Made by a program: the position numbers and the translations under genes
From: Celeribacter baekdonensis B30
Lineage (GTDB): Bacteria; Pseudomonadota; Alphaproteobacteria; Rhodobacterales; Rhodobacteraceae
Direction of reading: 5' to 3'
Length of the DNA: 64,000 nt
NCBI RefSeq assembly: GCF_000299875.1
Contig: NZ_AMRK01000002.1
Coordinates: 248,001-312,000 of the forward strand
Shown: one piece after another, positions 10,518 through 19,425 of the stretch
Numbering within the stretch: the first letter of the stretch is position 1
Layout: each line of letters opens with the position of its first letter
The notes under the pieces: generated by a model
What the model was told of the DNA's origin: nothing
Database searches by the model: none
What the model saw: the letters and a program-made list of their open reading frames with translations, nothing else

Positions 10518-11525
10518 ATGCTCAATTACACGATCCGTCGATTGCTGATCTCTATTCCGACGCTTCTGTTCATCTCTTTGGTGATCTTCCTTTTGCTCGA
10601 CTTGGCACCGGGCGATCCGATGTCTTCGATCCCGCTCACCGTGCCGCCCGAGGTCAAAGAGAAAATGCGCGAAGCCTTGGGCCTTGGCGAACCCGTTCAC
10701 ATTCGGTTTTTGAACTGGCTCTACCAATTCTTTGTCGTTGAGCCGCAAGTCGCATGGGATCACCTGTTCGGCACCGATTTTGCCGAGGGAAAACAGCGGA
10801 TCATCTCGTTCCAATCGCGCTCGCCGGTGATGACCGTGGTGGCCGAACGCATGCCGCAAACGCTTTGGGTTGTCGGCCCGTCCTATGTCATCGGCATCCT
10901 GATCGCCCTGCCGATCGGCATTATTTCCGCCTACAAACAATATTCGTGGTTCGACCAGATCGGCACGTTCATTTCGATGATCGGCTTTTCGATCCCCACC
11001 TTTTTCTCTGGCGTGTTGTTGATCGTGGTCTTCTCGGTGATCTTGCAATGGTTCCCGTCGATCTATGACACCACCCACACCGTCACCGACTGGGGCAGTT
11101 TCTGGTATCAAGTCAAACAGATGATCATGCCGGTTTCGGTCCTGGCGCTGTATAACGCCGCGCAAATCTCGCGGTTCATGCGCGCGTCTATGTTGGACAA
11201 CCTCAACCAGGATTACGTTCGCACCGCCCGTGCCAAAGGCATGTCGGAGAAAGTCGTCGTGCTCTCCCATGTGCTGCGCAATTCGATGATCCCGGTGGTC
11301 ACCGTCATTGCGCTGGGTGTGCCGACAATTTTTGGCGGCGCGATCATCACCGAGCAGGTGTTTCAAGTGAACGGTCTGGGACAGATGTTGATCACCGCCA
11401 TCTACGCCTCTGACGCGCCGATGGTGCAAACCCTGACCTTCATCTTCGCCGTGCTTATCGTTCTTTTCAATCTCATCGCGGATATTCTGTATGGCATCCT
11501 CGATCCCCGCATCCGCTACGACTGA
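10518..11525 (+). CDS. Peptide ABC transporter permease (DppB-like)
   Basis: A 335-residue inner-membrane permease with six likely helices. It starts MLNYTIRRLLISIPTLLFIS, typical of DppB/OppB. The EAA loop that contacts the ATPase is seen in YVRTARAKGMSEKVVVLSHV. A periplasmic insertion of about 60 residues sits between helices 1 and 2, larger than in minimal DppB. It is followed 10 bases later by the second permease. Confidence 0.93.
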   Translation: MLNYTIRRLLISIPTLLFISLVIFLLLDLAPGDPMSSIPLTVPPEVKEKMREALGLGEPVHIRFLNWLYQFFVVEPQVAWDHLFGTDFAEGKQRIISFQSRSPVMTVVAERMPQTLWVVGPSYVIGILIALPIGIISAYKQYSWFDQIGTFISMIGFSIPTFFSGVLLIVVFSVILQWFPSIYDTTHTVTDWGSFWYQVKQMIMPVSVLALYNAAQISRFMRASMLDNLNQDYVRTARAKGMSEKVVVLSHVLRNSMIPVVTVIALGVPTIFGGAIITEQVFQVNGLGQMLITAIYASDAPMVQTLTFIFAVLIVLFNLIADILYGILDPRIRYD

Positions 11526-11535
11526 GGCCCATCAT

Positions 11536-12450
11536 ATGACTGACGCAACCGCACAGACCCAGGCCGCCCGTCCGCCCCGCAATCAATGGTGGGACGTGTG
11601 GGACCAGTTCAAAACCCACAAAGGCGCGATGGCCGGGCTGATCTTTTTCATCTTTATCATCGCCGCCGTTTACCTTGGCCCCTATCTGTGGAAAATCGAC
11701 CCAACCTACATCGACATCCGCGCCCGTAACAAAGGCCCGTCTTTGGCGCATCCGTTTGGTGCCGATCAATTGGGTCGCGACATCTTGGCCCGGATGCTCA
11801 AAGGTGGGCAAACCTCGATCTCCGTTGGTCTGACCGCGATGGGGCTGTCCTTGGTTTTGGGCACCTTCGTCGGCGTTCTGGCCGGCTATTGGAAACGGCT
11901 CGACGGCCTATTGATGCGCTTCACCGATCTGTTTTTGGCGCTGCCGCTGTTGCCGCTTTTGCTGGTGATCATCATGCTGTTTCGCGATCCGTTGCGGGCG
12001 ATGTTCGGGCTTGAGACCGGGATTTTCGTCCTGATCGTGTTCGTGATCGGCATCACCTCGTGGATGCAGACCGCGCGGATTGTGCGTGGTGATGTTTTGG
12101 CCCTCAAAGAGCGCGAATATGTGCTGGCCGCCCGCTCCATCGGCACGCCAAGCCGCCGCGTCGTGTTGCGTCACATCCTGCCCAATATCATGTCGCCGAT
12201 CATGGTTTCGGCCACGTTGGGCATCGCCAATGCGATCATCACCGAATCCGCGCTGTCTTTCCTCGGCCTCGGCTTTCCACCGGATTTCCCAACTTGGGGT
12301 CGGCTGTTGTTCGATGCTAAAGACATGATCCAGCAATATCCCGAGCGGGTGATTTGGCCGGGTCTGGCGATCTCGCTGACCGTGTTGGCGGTGAATTACA
12401 TCGGCGACGGGCTGCGCGACGCTTTGGATCCACGCATTCGCGGTCGCTAA
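11536..12450 (+). CDS. Peptide ABC transporter permease (DppC-like)
   Basis: Second permease of the importer, 304 residues from ATG 11536 (MTDATAQTQAA). The frame is open further upstream within dppB, but that would add no domain. It has an N-terminal helix typical of DppC, the FGADQLGRDILARML motif, and the EAA loop with YVLAARSIGTPSRRVVLRHI. The C-terminus DALDPRIRGR is characteristic. It is the last gene of the importer operon, followed by a good intrinsic terminator. Confidence 0.93.
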   Translation: MTDATAQTQAARPPRNQWWDVWDQFKTHKGAMAGLIFFIFIIAAVYLGPYLWKIDPTYIDIRARNKGPSLAHPFGADQLGRDILARMLKGGQTSISVGLTAMGLSLVLGTFVGVLAGYWKRLDGLLMRFTDLFLALPLLPLLLVIIMLFRDPLRAMFGLETGIFVLIVFVIGITSWMQTARIVRGDVLALKEREYVLAARSIGTPSRRVVLRHILPNIMSPIMVSATLGIANAIITESALSFLGLGFPPDFPTWGRLLFDAKDMIQQYPERVIWPGLAISLTVLAVNYIGDGLRDALDPRIRGR

Positions 12451-12471
12451 GCCGACCCGACAATAAAAACG

Positions 12472-12504
12472 AAAAACGCGCTGGTCTCGCCTGCGCGTTT
12501 TTTT
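12472..12504 (+). terminator. Intrinsic terminator of the peptide ABC operon
   Basis: A perfect 10-bp inverted repeat (AAAAACGCGC at 12472-12481, GCGCGTTTTT at 12493-12502) with an 11-base loop runs into a T tract, 21 bases after the dppC-like stop. Confidence 0.88.
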
Positions 12505-12674
12505 GTGCCACATCACTGCTGGACCGCGAAATGACAGGCCGGGGAATTTGGTCCGAACGGGAACAAAATTCCTGACAATGCGTCCATTTGGAACGGCCTC
12601 GAGATTGCAAAGCCACACGATCGGCCTTTATCAAGACAAATATTCCACGCACAGCAGACCTCGGAGACGGACCC

Positions 12675-13739
12675 ATGTACGAGACCCTCGGGCTAGACAT
12701 TCTGCCACGCCAAGCGGCGATCCTTTTGGGCTTGGCCCTTGGCCTTGCTTTTGGCGTCTTGGCCGAGGTGTCGAAATTCTGTTTCCGCCGCGCGGTGGCT
12801 GGCCCCATAGGCGACCGTCGCGCCGCTGCCGGGGTTTGGCTTGCGGGTCTTGCAACCGCCATCATCGGCACCCAACTCGCCGTCACTCAAGGCCTTATCA
12901 GCTTCGACGAGCACCGTTTCCTCGCCACCGATCTGCCGTGGCTGGCGATCCTTTTGGGCGGATTGATGTTTGGAGCGGGCATGGTGTTGACCCGTGGCTG
13001 TGTGTCCCGACTCACCGTCTTGACGGGCACCGGCAACCTGCGCGCGGCCCTCGTCTTGGTGGTTTTCGCCGTCGTCGCCCACGCCACGCTCAAAGGCATC
13101 TTGGCACCGCTGCGCACCACGCTTGGCGGCTTTACCCTGCCGCTGCAATCCGCCGCGCTGCCCGGCTCTGCGCTGATCTGGACCGCCGTGTTGGCCGGAG
13201 GCGCCGCCTTGGCCGCCTGGCGCTTTTCGGCGCGCGGCCGCGACCTTGTACTGGGCGCCTTGATCGGCCTTTTGGTGCCCTTGGCCTGGATCGGCACCGG
13301 CTATGTGTTGTTCGACGAATTCGACCCAATCGCAATGGAAAGCCTGTCCTTCACCTCGCCTTCTGCCGAAACCCTGTTTTGGACTGTCGCGGCCTCCTCC
13401 ATCCCTGCTGGGTTCGGTACGGGCCTCATCGGTGGCGTGATCTTGGGGGCGCTGATTTCGTCGCTTTCCGCCCGCCGGTTCCAGTGGCAAAGCTTTGAGT
13501 CCCCGCGCCAAACCGGACGCTACATCGCAGGCGCGGCTTTGATGGGCATCGGTGGCGTTTTGGCGGGCGGCTGCACCGTGGGTGCGGGGCTTTCGGGTGT
13601 GCCGACGCTGTCGTTGGCTGCGATTTTGGCGCTGATCTCGATTGCGGTGGGCGGCGCATTGACCGCCCGCCTTATCCAAGGTGATGCTTCTTTATCCGCC
13701 GCAGGCCAAGCCACACGGCAAGGACAACCAGCGGCGTGA
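12675..13739 (+). CDS. YeeE/YedE family sulfur (thiosulfate-type) transporter
   Basis: A 354-residue multi-pass membrane protein of the YeeE/YedE (DUF395) family; characterised members such as TsuA take up thiosulfate. Three conserved Cys motifs are visible: KFCFRRAV, RGCVSRLTVLTGTGN and GGCTVGAGLSG. These fit the cysteine relay proposed for substrate passage. About nine or more membrane helices are evident. The chosen start is ATG 12675; upstream residues in the frame lack membrane character. There is no adjacent TusA/YeeD partner. The last 68 bases overlap the 3' end of the opposing DUF3422 gene. Confidence 0.88.
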   Translation: MYETLGLDILPRQAAILLGLALGLAFGVLAEVSKFCFRRAVAGPIGDRRAAAGVWLAGLATAIIGTQLAVTQGLISFDEHRFLATDLPWLAILLGGLMFGAGMVLTRGCVSRLTVLTGTGNLRAALVLVVFAVVAHATLKGILAPLRTTLGGFTLPLQSAALPGSALIWTAVLAGGAALAAWRFSARGRDLVLGALIGLLVPLAWIGTGYVLFDEFDPIAMESLSFTSPSAETLFWTVAASSIPAGFGTGLIGGVILGALISSLSARRFQWQSFESPRQTGRYIAGAALMGIGGVLAGGCTVGAGLSGVPTLSLAAILALISIAVGGALTARLIQGDASLSAAGQATRQGQPAA

Positions 13740-14958
13740 CCATCGCCAAGGCCAAGCCTTTCGAGAGGCCCAGAGGTTCCAAAACCGGGTAGACCAGATA
13801 GCCGACGAGGCTGACCGCATAATAGCTGATTGCCACCACGGACAGGCCCTCCACCGTCTCTTGCAACCGCAATTGCAAATCGGCACGTTTGTCCATGGAT
13901 TCAAGCAACGCCTGGTTTTGCGCCTGGCGCCCGACATCGACCTTGGTGCGCAACAGATTGGCCGCGCGCGCCGCCCGTTCAGCGAGACTTTCCAATTGCC
14001 GTTCGGCGGCTTTGACCGTGCGCATCGCCGGATCATAGCGCCGCATCATGAATTCCGAAAACAACTGCCGTCCCATGAACCGCGCCTCGCGCAGCACCTC
14101 CACCCGCTGCGTGACGATGGCCTCATAGGCCCCCGTCGCGCCAAAGCGGAAATTGCTGCGTGTCACCAGATCTTCGATCCGGGTCGAAAGCCCCAGAATA
14201 TCATCCAACACCTCCTCAACCGGGGTGCCATTGCGCTCGGTCAGTGCCGTCATCAGTTCCGACAGTTCCTTTTCGATATCGGCCAATTCGCCGACAACTT
14301 TGCGCGCCTGAACGAGACCCAGCATCGACATGGCTTTGTAGGTTTCGATCTCGCAAAGCCGCTGAACCACCCGCCCGATCCGGCGTTGGCCACAGTCCTC
14401 TTGCGGAAACAGCGCAAAGCGCATGTGCCCGGCCTCATCAATGCGGAAATCGCCCGCAACCACCATGGCCCCATCCAACACCCGCGCCGTGGCAAGGCTC
14501 TCGCGCTCGAACCACTGGTCAATCCGCTCAGACACGGCGGCATCATCCGCCACCGTTTCCACCCGGATCAACGCCGAGGTGATCCTTTGGCCCGGAGCTT
14601 CGGTCAACCAGTCCTCGGGGAACAACTCAAACGTGCCCTTGTCATAGGCGCGCTCAGAAACGCCATCGGCAAAGATGGTATAGGTGACGAATTCGGTGTG
14701 GCTTTCCCATTTCAGCCGGTATTTGCCCAAAGACCCGGCGTAATGGGTCGCCCCCGGTGCCGGATGCGCCGCCCCATAGCGATCCAACAGTGCCAAGAGA
14801 TGCGCCCGGTCCAAATCCCGATCCCGCCGCGCTGCGTCCCCCGATGCCCGGATCGCCAAATAGGCCGCGCGTGCCTGCCCTGGCATTTCGGGAAAGGGCC
14901 GTGCGTGCAATTCATTGGCCAATTCATAACGGCGAGGGTGATCAGTCAGGGGAGCCAT
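13672..14958 (-). CDS. DUF3422 family membrane-anchored protein
   Basis: A 428-residue protein matching DUF3422, a family of unknown function common in alphaproteobacteria. The N-terminus ELANELHARPFPEMPG is diagnostic. A central helical region (about residues 160-370) may form coiled coils, and the C-terminus has two hydrophobic helices followed by a short basic tail (RRIKKHH), suggesting membrane anchoring. It may be a topological relative of CorA-like proteins, but that is only an impression. Its 3' end lies inside the opposing YeeE-type gene. Confidence 0.88.
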   Translation of the reverse strand: MAPLTDHPRRYELANELHARPFPEMPGQARAAYLAIRASGDAARRDRDLDRAHLLALLDRYGAAHPAPGATHYAGSLGKYRLKWESHTEFVTYTIFADGVSERAYDKGTFELFPEDWLTEAPGQRITSALIRVETVADDAAVSERIDQWFERESLATARVLDGAMVVAGDFRIDEAGHMRFALFPQEDCGQRRIGRVVQRLCEIETYKAMSMLGLVQARKVVGELADIEKELSELMTALTERNGTPVEEVLDDILGLSTRIEDLVTRSNFRFGATGAYEAIVTQRVEVLREARFMGRQLFSEFMMRRYDPAMRTVKAAERQLESLAERAARAANLLRTKVDVGRQAQNQALLESMDKRADLQLRLQETVEGLSVVAISYYAVSLVGYLVYPVLEPLGLSKGLALAMVTPLVVLAVWLGLRRIKKHHLG

Positions 14959-15212
14959 AGGACGCCTTTATAGATATGGAACAGGTGCGATTTGGGCGCA
15001 GCATAGCGGCAAAACCCGATCTGAAAAGAGATAAATTGCCGCAATATCAATACCTTGCTGGAATACCTCCGTATACAGGACCATAGTCGCAGATCATCCA
15101 CGCCCCATCTCTGCCCCAGGGCGAGCGTCAGCGCGATCCATGCCGGGCCGCAAAAGGCTTTGAAATCTTTGGCTTATCGCCTCTGACGTAGAGGCTTCAC
15201 GCGCTGGATTCT

Positions 15213-15236
15213 GTCTTTATCGCGATGCAAATACTC
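15213..15236. repeat. Candidate dispersed intergenic element
   Basis: The segment containing TTTATCGCGATGCAAATACT resembles short elements that I recall recurring next to terminators in Rhodobacteraceae genomes. There is no second copy in this window, so the repeat status is from memory rather than shown here. Confidence 0.3.
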
Positions 15237-15237
15237 A

Positions 15238-15271
15238 AAGAAAAAGGGCGGCCATATGAGGGCCGCCCTTT
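15238..15271 (-). terminator. Intrinsic terminator of pntAB
   Basis: An 11-bp inverted repeat (AAAGGGCGGCC at 15243-15253, its complement at 15261-15271) with a 7-base loop gives, on the minus strand, a GC-rich hairpin followed by TTTTTC. It lies 27 bases after the pntB stop. Confidence 0.88.
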
Positions 15272-15297
15272 CGTGAGTATTTATCCTACGACGAAAC

Positions 15298-16731
15298 TCA
15301 GTCGAGCTTCGGCAGCAGCGCGTTCATGCTGTCTTTGGCATCGCCATAGAACATGCGGGTGTTCTCTTTGTAGAACAGCGGGTTTTCGATGCCCGAATAG
15401 CCGGTGCCCTGACCGCGTTTCGACACGAACACCTGCTTGGCTTTCCACACTTCGAGAACCGGCATCCCGGCGATCGGGGAGTTCGGATCTTCTTGGGCGG
15501 CCGGGTTCACGATGTCGTTGGAGCCGATAACAATGACCACATCCGTGTTCGGAAAGTCTTCGTTGATCTCGTCCATTTCCATCACGATGTCGTAGGGCAC
15601 TTTGGCTTCGGCCAAGAGCACGTTCATGTGGCCCGGCAAACGACCCGCAACCGGGTGAATGGCGAAGCGCACGTTTTTGCCTTTGGCGCGCAGCTTGTTG
15701 GTGAGTTCAGAGACAGCCGCCTGCGCCTGAGCCACAGCCATACCGTAGCCCGGAACGATGATGACAGAATCTGCCTCGTTCAACGCCGTGGCAACACCAT
15801 CGGCATCAATCGCGATCTGTTCGCCTTCGACTTCCATCGCCGGCCCCGTGGTGCCGCCGAAGCCGCCCAAGATGACCGAGACAAAGGAGCGGTTCATCGC
15901 CTTACACATGATGTAAGACAGGATCGCACCGGAAGACCCCACCAGCGCGCCAACCACGATCAACAGGTCGTTGCCAAGCGAGAAACCAATCGCCGCCGCG
16001 GCCCAGCCCGAGTAGGAATTGAGCATGGAGACCACCACCGGCATATCGGCGCCGCCGATGCCCATGATCAGGTGGTAACCGATGAACAGCGCCATCAGCG
16101 TCATAATCGCCAGCGGCAAGAAGCCACCAGTGTTGAAGTACCAAATCAACGACAGCACGGAGATCGCAGCGGCAGCCGCGTTCAACATGTGACCGCCCGG
16201 AAGTTTGGTGGCTTTCGAGTTCAGTTTGCCCGCGAGTTTGCCAAAGGCCACGATGGACCCGGTAAAGGTCACCGCCCCGATAAAGATGCCGAGGAACAAT
16301 TCGACCTTGAGGATGTTCAGCTCGACCGGGGTTTTGTGAGCCAGAAGCGCCGCAAACCCGTCAAGACCATGACGTGCAGCCGCGTCCAGACCCGCCACAT
16401 TTGTCGCTTCGAAATGGGCGTTAAAGCCCACGAAGACCGCAGCCAAACCAACGAGCGAGTGCATCGCGGCCACGAGTTGCGGCATTTCGGTCATTTCGAC
16501 CTTGGTGGCGACCATCCAGCCGATGATCCCGCCGCCCGCAATCAGCACAAGCGACAAAAGCCACAGGCCAGAGCCCGGCCCGATCAGGGTGGCGAACACG
16601 GCCAAAGCCATGCCGACAATCCCGTACCACACCGCGCGTTTTGCGCTTTCTTGGCCCGACAATCCCCCGAGAGAGAGGATGAAGAGCACCGCTGCGACCA
16701 CATAGGCCGCTGTCGTAAATCCGTATTCCAT
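15298..16731 (-). CDS. pntB: NAD(P) transhydrogenase subunit beta
   Basis: Proton-translocating transhydrogenase beta subunit, 477 residues. It couples hydride transfer between NADH and NADP+ to the proton gradient, supplying NADPH. The N-terminal part (about 1-270) has eight or nine membrane helices; the C-terminal part is the NADP(H)-binding domain III with [15 protein letters not shown] and the [10 protein letters not shown] motif. It begins 12 bases after pntA, so the two are one operon, ended by the hairpin at 15238-15271. Confidence 0.97.
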   Translation of the reverse strand: MEYGFTTAAYVVAAVLFILSLGGLSGQESAKRAVWYGIVGMALAVFATLIGPGSGLWLLSLVLIAGGGIIGWMVATKVEMTEMPQLVAAMHSLVGLAAVFVGFNAHFEATNVAGLDAAARHGLDGFAALLAHKTPVELNILKVELFLGIFIGAVTFTGSIVAFGKLAGKLNSKATKLPGGHMLNAAAAAISVLSLIWYFNTGGFLPLAIMTLMALFIGYHLIMGIGGADMPVVVSMLNSYSGWAAAAIGFSLGNDLLIVVGALVGSSGAILSYIMCKAMNRSFVSVILGGFGGTTGPAMEVEGEQIAIDADGVATALNEADSVIIVPGYGMAVAQAQAAVSELTNKLRAKGKNVRFAIHPVAGRLPGHMNVLLAEAKVPYDIVMEMDEINEDFPNTDVVIVIGSNDIVNPAAQEDPNSPIAGMPVLEVWKAKQVFVSKRGQGTGYSGIENPLFYKENTRMFYGDAKDSMNALLPKLD

Positions 16732-16743
16732 GATCCCTACCCC

Positions 16744-18315
16744 TTAAGATTTCTGGAACATGGCAAGCATGCGCCGTGTGACCATAAAGCCGCCAAAGAT
16801 GTTGATCCCGGCCATGAAGACCGACAAAGCACCCAGAACGATCACGAGCCAGGAGCCCGACCCGATTTGCATCAGAGCGCCTAGAATGATGATCGAAGAA
16901 ATGGCGTTGGTGACAGCCATGAGAGGCGTGTGCAGCGAGTGCGACACGTTCCAAATGACCTGGAAGCCGATGAAGACGGAGAGAACGAAGACGATAAAAT
17001 GCTGCATGAACGAGGCAGGCGCAACAAGGCCAACCCCCAGCAAAAGCACCGCACCGATCGCCATCAAAGTGACCTGTTGTTTGGTCTGGGCTTTGAAAGC
17101 GGCGGTTTCTGCGGCGCGTTTTTCCTCAGCCGTCAATACCTTAGCCGCTTCTTTCGGCTTGGCGGCGATGGCTTTGATTTTCGGCGGCGGCGGCGGGAAG
17201 GTGATCGCGCCTGCGTAAGTCACCGTCGCGCCACGGATCACGTCATCTTCCATATTATGCACGATCTGGCCGTCTTTTTCCGGCGTCAAATCGGTCATCA
17301 TGTGACGGATGTTGGTGGAGTAAAGCGTCGAGGCCTGAGCCGCCATGCGGGACGGGAAATCGGTGTAACCGATGATGGTCACGCCATTCTCGGTGACGAT
17401 TTTCTCGTCCATTTTGGTCAGCTTGCAGTTGCCGCCCTTTTCCGCCGCGAGATCGACGATCACGGACCCCGGCTTCATCGCCGCAACCATGTCTTCGGTC
17501 CAAAGTTCGGGCGCTTCGCGGTTCGGGATCAACGCGGTGGTGATCACGATGTCCACTTCGGGGGCCAATTCGCGGAATTTCGCCAGCTGCGCTTCGCGGA
17601 ACTCAGGCGAGGACACAGAGGCATAGCCGCCCGTGGCCGCGCCATCCTGTTGTTCTTCCTCGAAATCGAGGTAGACGAACTGCGCGCCCATGCTTTCGAC
17701 CTGTTCGGCCACTTCGGGACGCACGTCAAACGCATAGGTGATCGCACCGAGCGAGGTCGACGTCCCAATGGCGGCAAGACCGGCCACACCGGCACCGACA
17801 ACCAACACTTTAGCGGGCGGCACTTTACCCGCGGCGGTGATTTGCCCGGTGAAGAAACGGCCGAAATTGTTGGAGGCCTCGATGACTGCGCGGTAGCCCG
17901 CGATATTGGCCATAGAGGAGAGCGCATCCATTTTCTGGGCGCGCGAAATCCGCGGCACCATTTCCATGGCGATCACGTTGGCGCCTTTGGATTTGGCCAT
18001 CTCCATCCCGGCCTCATTGGCACCCGGATTGAAGAAAGAGATCAAAGTCTGACCCGATTTGAGCCGCTTCATCTCCGTCTCGGACGGCTGGCGGACCTTG
18101 GCGACGATGTCGCAGTCCTTCCAAAGCGCAGCGGCGGTCTTGATGACCTCGACGCCTGCCTCCGCATAATCTTTATCGGAGAACCCGGCAAGCGCACCGG
18201 CCCCGGTTTCAACGGCACAGTCATATCCAAGCTTTTGTAATTGCTTGGCGCTCTCAGGAGTCAACGCGACGCGCGCCTCCCCCTCAAAGACTTCCTTTGG
18301 AACCCCAAATTTCAC
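16744..18315 (-). CDS. pntA: NAD(P) transhydrogenase subunit alpha (full-length)
   Basis: Alpha subunit, 523 residues. Domain I (about 1-370) resembles alanine dehydrogenase and binds NAD(H); VLVVGAGVAGLAAIGTSTSL is its Rossmann loop and GNCKLTK lies near the domain end. A Pro/Ala/Lys-rich linker (about 375-400) leads to four membrane helices near the C-terminus. This is the undivided E. coli-like form; many alphaproteobacteria split it into PntAA and PntAB. The gene starts 109 bases after the methyltransferase-like gene on the same strand. Confidence 0.96.
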   Translation of the reverse strand: MKFGVPKEVFEGEARVALTPESAKQLQKLGYDCAVETGAGALAGFSDKDYAEAGVEVIKTAAALWKDCDIVAKVRQPSETEMKRLKSGQTLISFFNPGANEAGMEMAKSKGANVIAMEMVPRISRAQKMDALSSMANIAGYRAVIEASNNFGRFFTGQITAAGKVPPAKVLVVGAGVAGLAAIGTSTSLGAITYAFDVRPEVAEQVESMGAQFVYLDFEEEQQDGAATGGYASVSSPEFREAQLAKFRELAPEVDIVITTALIPNREAPELWTEDMVAAMKPGSVIVDLAAEKGGNCKLTKMDEKIVTENGVTIIGYTDFPSRMAAQASTLYSTNIRHMMTDLTPEKDGQIVHNMEDDVIRGATVTYAGAITFPPPPPKIKAIAAKPKEAAKVLTAEEKRAAETAAFKAQTKQQVTLMAIGAVLLLGVGLVAPASFMQHFIVFVLSVFIGFQVIWNVSHSLHTPLMAVTNAISSIIILGALMQIGSGSWLVIVLGALSVFMAGINIFGGFMVTRRMLAMFQKS

Positions 18316-18424
18316 GAGATTTTCCTTTTCCCCAGTCCTATTCGCATTCTTGGTGCATCCTTACCCAATCCTGCCGATGTTTCGCAACATTATTGCGCTA
18401 ACATTTTCGACTCGTGACGGGAGA

Positions 18425-18877
18425 CTACAACCAACGTCGCGTTTTTTTGGCCCAAACGGAGAAATCCTGTGGAAATCCCGCCCGGAGCTTTTGTTCCTCC
18501 TCAATGATAAATCGCTTTTGTATCACGGCCATAAAGGCCGGAACCAACACGATCCCCATCGAACTGCCGCAAAGTAAAGCAAAGCCTGCGAGTGTAAAGA
18601 CGTCGCCCAGATAAATTGGATTGCGCGACAGGGCGTAGACACCATTGGTGACGATGGCCGAGGGCCGTTTGTGGGGGATGACTGTGGTTTTGTGTTGCCA
18701 CATCGTGAAGGCGGCCACCCCCATAAGCCCCACGCCCAGCGCGATCAAAATCCACCCGACCAGAGCCACCAGCGGCGGCACGGTAAAATCGACCCCCACA
18801 CCGGCCAAGGCGTAAGCGGCGCACATAAAGGCCAAAAGCCAAACCGGGGGATAATCGAGATATTTCATATCGGCCAC
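18425..18877 (-). CDS. Isoprenylcysteine carboxyl methyltransferase (ICMT)-like membrane protein
   Basis: A 150-residue protein with four likely membrane helices and the ICMT/phospholipid-methyltransferase C-terminal signature: LSRNPIYLGD, then a hydrophobic helix and an acidic FIIEEEQKLRAGF segment. Bacterial members of this fold methylate lipids or small molecules with SAM, but specific substrates are mostly unknown. It is divergent from the GNAT gene (38 bases between starts) and lies upstream of pntA on the same strand; co-transcription with pntAB is possible but unproven. Confidence 0.8.
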   Translation of the reverse strand: MADMKYLDYPPVWLLAFMCAAYALAGVGVDFTVPPLVALVGWILIALGVGLMGVAAFTMWQHKTTVIPHKRPSAIVTNGVYALSRNPIYLGDVFTLAGFALLCGSSMGIVLVPAFMAVIQKRFIIEEEQKLRAGFPQDFSVWAKKTRRWL

Positions 18878-18915
18878 TCTAGCCGAGACACCGCCCGCGC
18901 GCTACAAGTTCGGAC

Positions 18916-19410
18916 ATGAAAATACGCGCCCTCACATTGCGTCCGATCACAGTACGTCCGATCACCGTCAAAGACGCTGATGCCTGTTACGCGCTGTTTC
19001 ACCGCACGGTGCACGGCGGCACAGGCGCGTTTTATACGGCGGCGCAGCGTGCGGCGTGGGCACCGGACCGCGACCATGCCCCCGAAACCTGGCCCGCACG
19101 GCTGACTGCGGGCTATGCGATCTGCGCCACGCGATGGGGACGGCTCAAAGGCTTTTTCACCATGGGGCATGACGGTCATATCGACTTTGCCTATGTCGCC
19201 TTGGAGGAGATGGGCAAAGGCACCGCCGCCAAGCTCTATGACGCCTGCGAGACGGAGGCGCGTCGTCTTGGCCTGCCCTACATGGACACAGAGGCGTCGC
19301 ATCTGGCCCGGCGTTTCTTTGAAAAACGCGGCTGGCGGGTGACGGCCCGGCAAACGGTGATCCGCGACGGTGTCGGAATTGAAAATTTTCGGATGGAAAA
19401 GGCGCTTTGA
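18916..19410 (+). CDS. GNAT family N-acetyltransferase
   Basis: A 164-residue acetyltransferase. Residues about 70-140 carry the GNAT core: a beta strand (GHIDFAYVALEEMGKGTAAK, with the acetyl-CoA pyrophosphate loop), then ARRLGLPYMDTEASHLARRF and FEKRGWRV, the typical motif B. Substrate unknown; the family includes peptide, antibiotic and small-molecule acetylases. An imperfect 15-base tandem duplication at 18940-18969 doubles RPITV near the N-terminus. It is convergent with the amidotransferase-like gene, with stops 15 bases apart. Confidence 0.85.
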   Translation: MKIRALTLRPITVRPITVKDADACYALFHRTVHGGTGAFYTAAQRAAWAPDRDHAPETWPARLTAGYAICATRWGRLKGFFTMGHDGHIDFAYVALEEMGKGTAAKLYDACETEARRLGLPYMDTEASHLARRFFEKRGWRVTARQTVIRDGVGIENFRMEKAL

Positions 19411-19425
19411 AAGGGATTTGACCGC

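Larger units (their letters stand above)
14959..15297. other. Intergenic region between pntB and DUF3422 genes
   Basis: Both flanking genes are on the minus strand, so these 339 bases hold the pntB terminator (15238-15271) and the promoter of the DUF3422 gene. A candidate dispersed repeat lies at 15213-15236. I found no further coding or RNA gene; a roughly 100-codon frame starting at 15225 runs through the terminator and into pntB antisense and is discounted. Confidence 0.5.

Noticed and set aside
13681-14973. 430-codon plus-strand frame opposite the DUF3422 gene
   Set aside because: Antisense shadow without recognisable domains; the minus-strand product matches DUF3422.
16930-18240. 436-codon plus-strand frame opposite pntA
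   Set aside because: His/Arg/Gly-rich low-complexity translation typical of an antisense frame; pntA is unambiguous.
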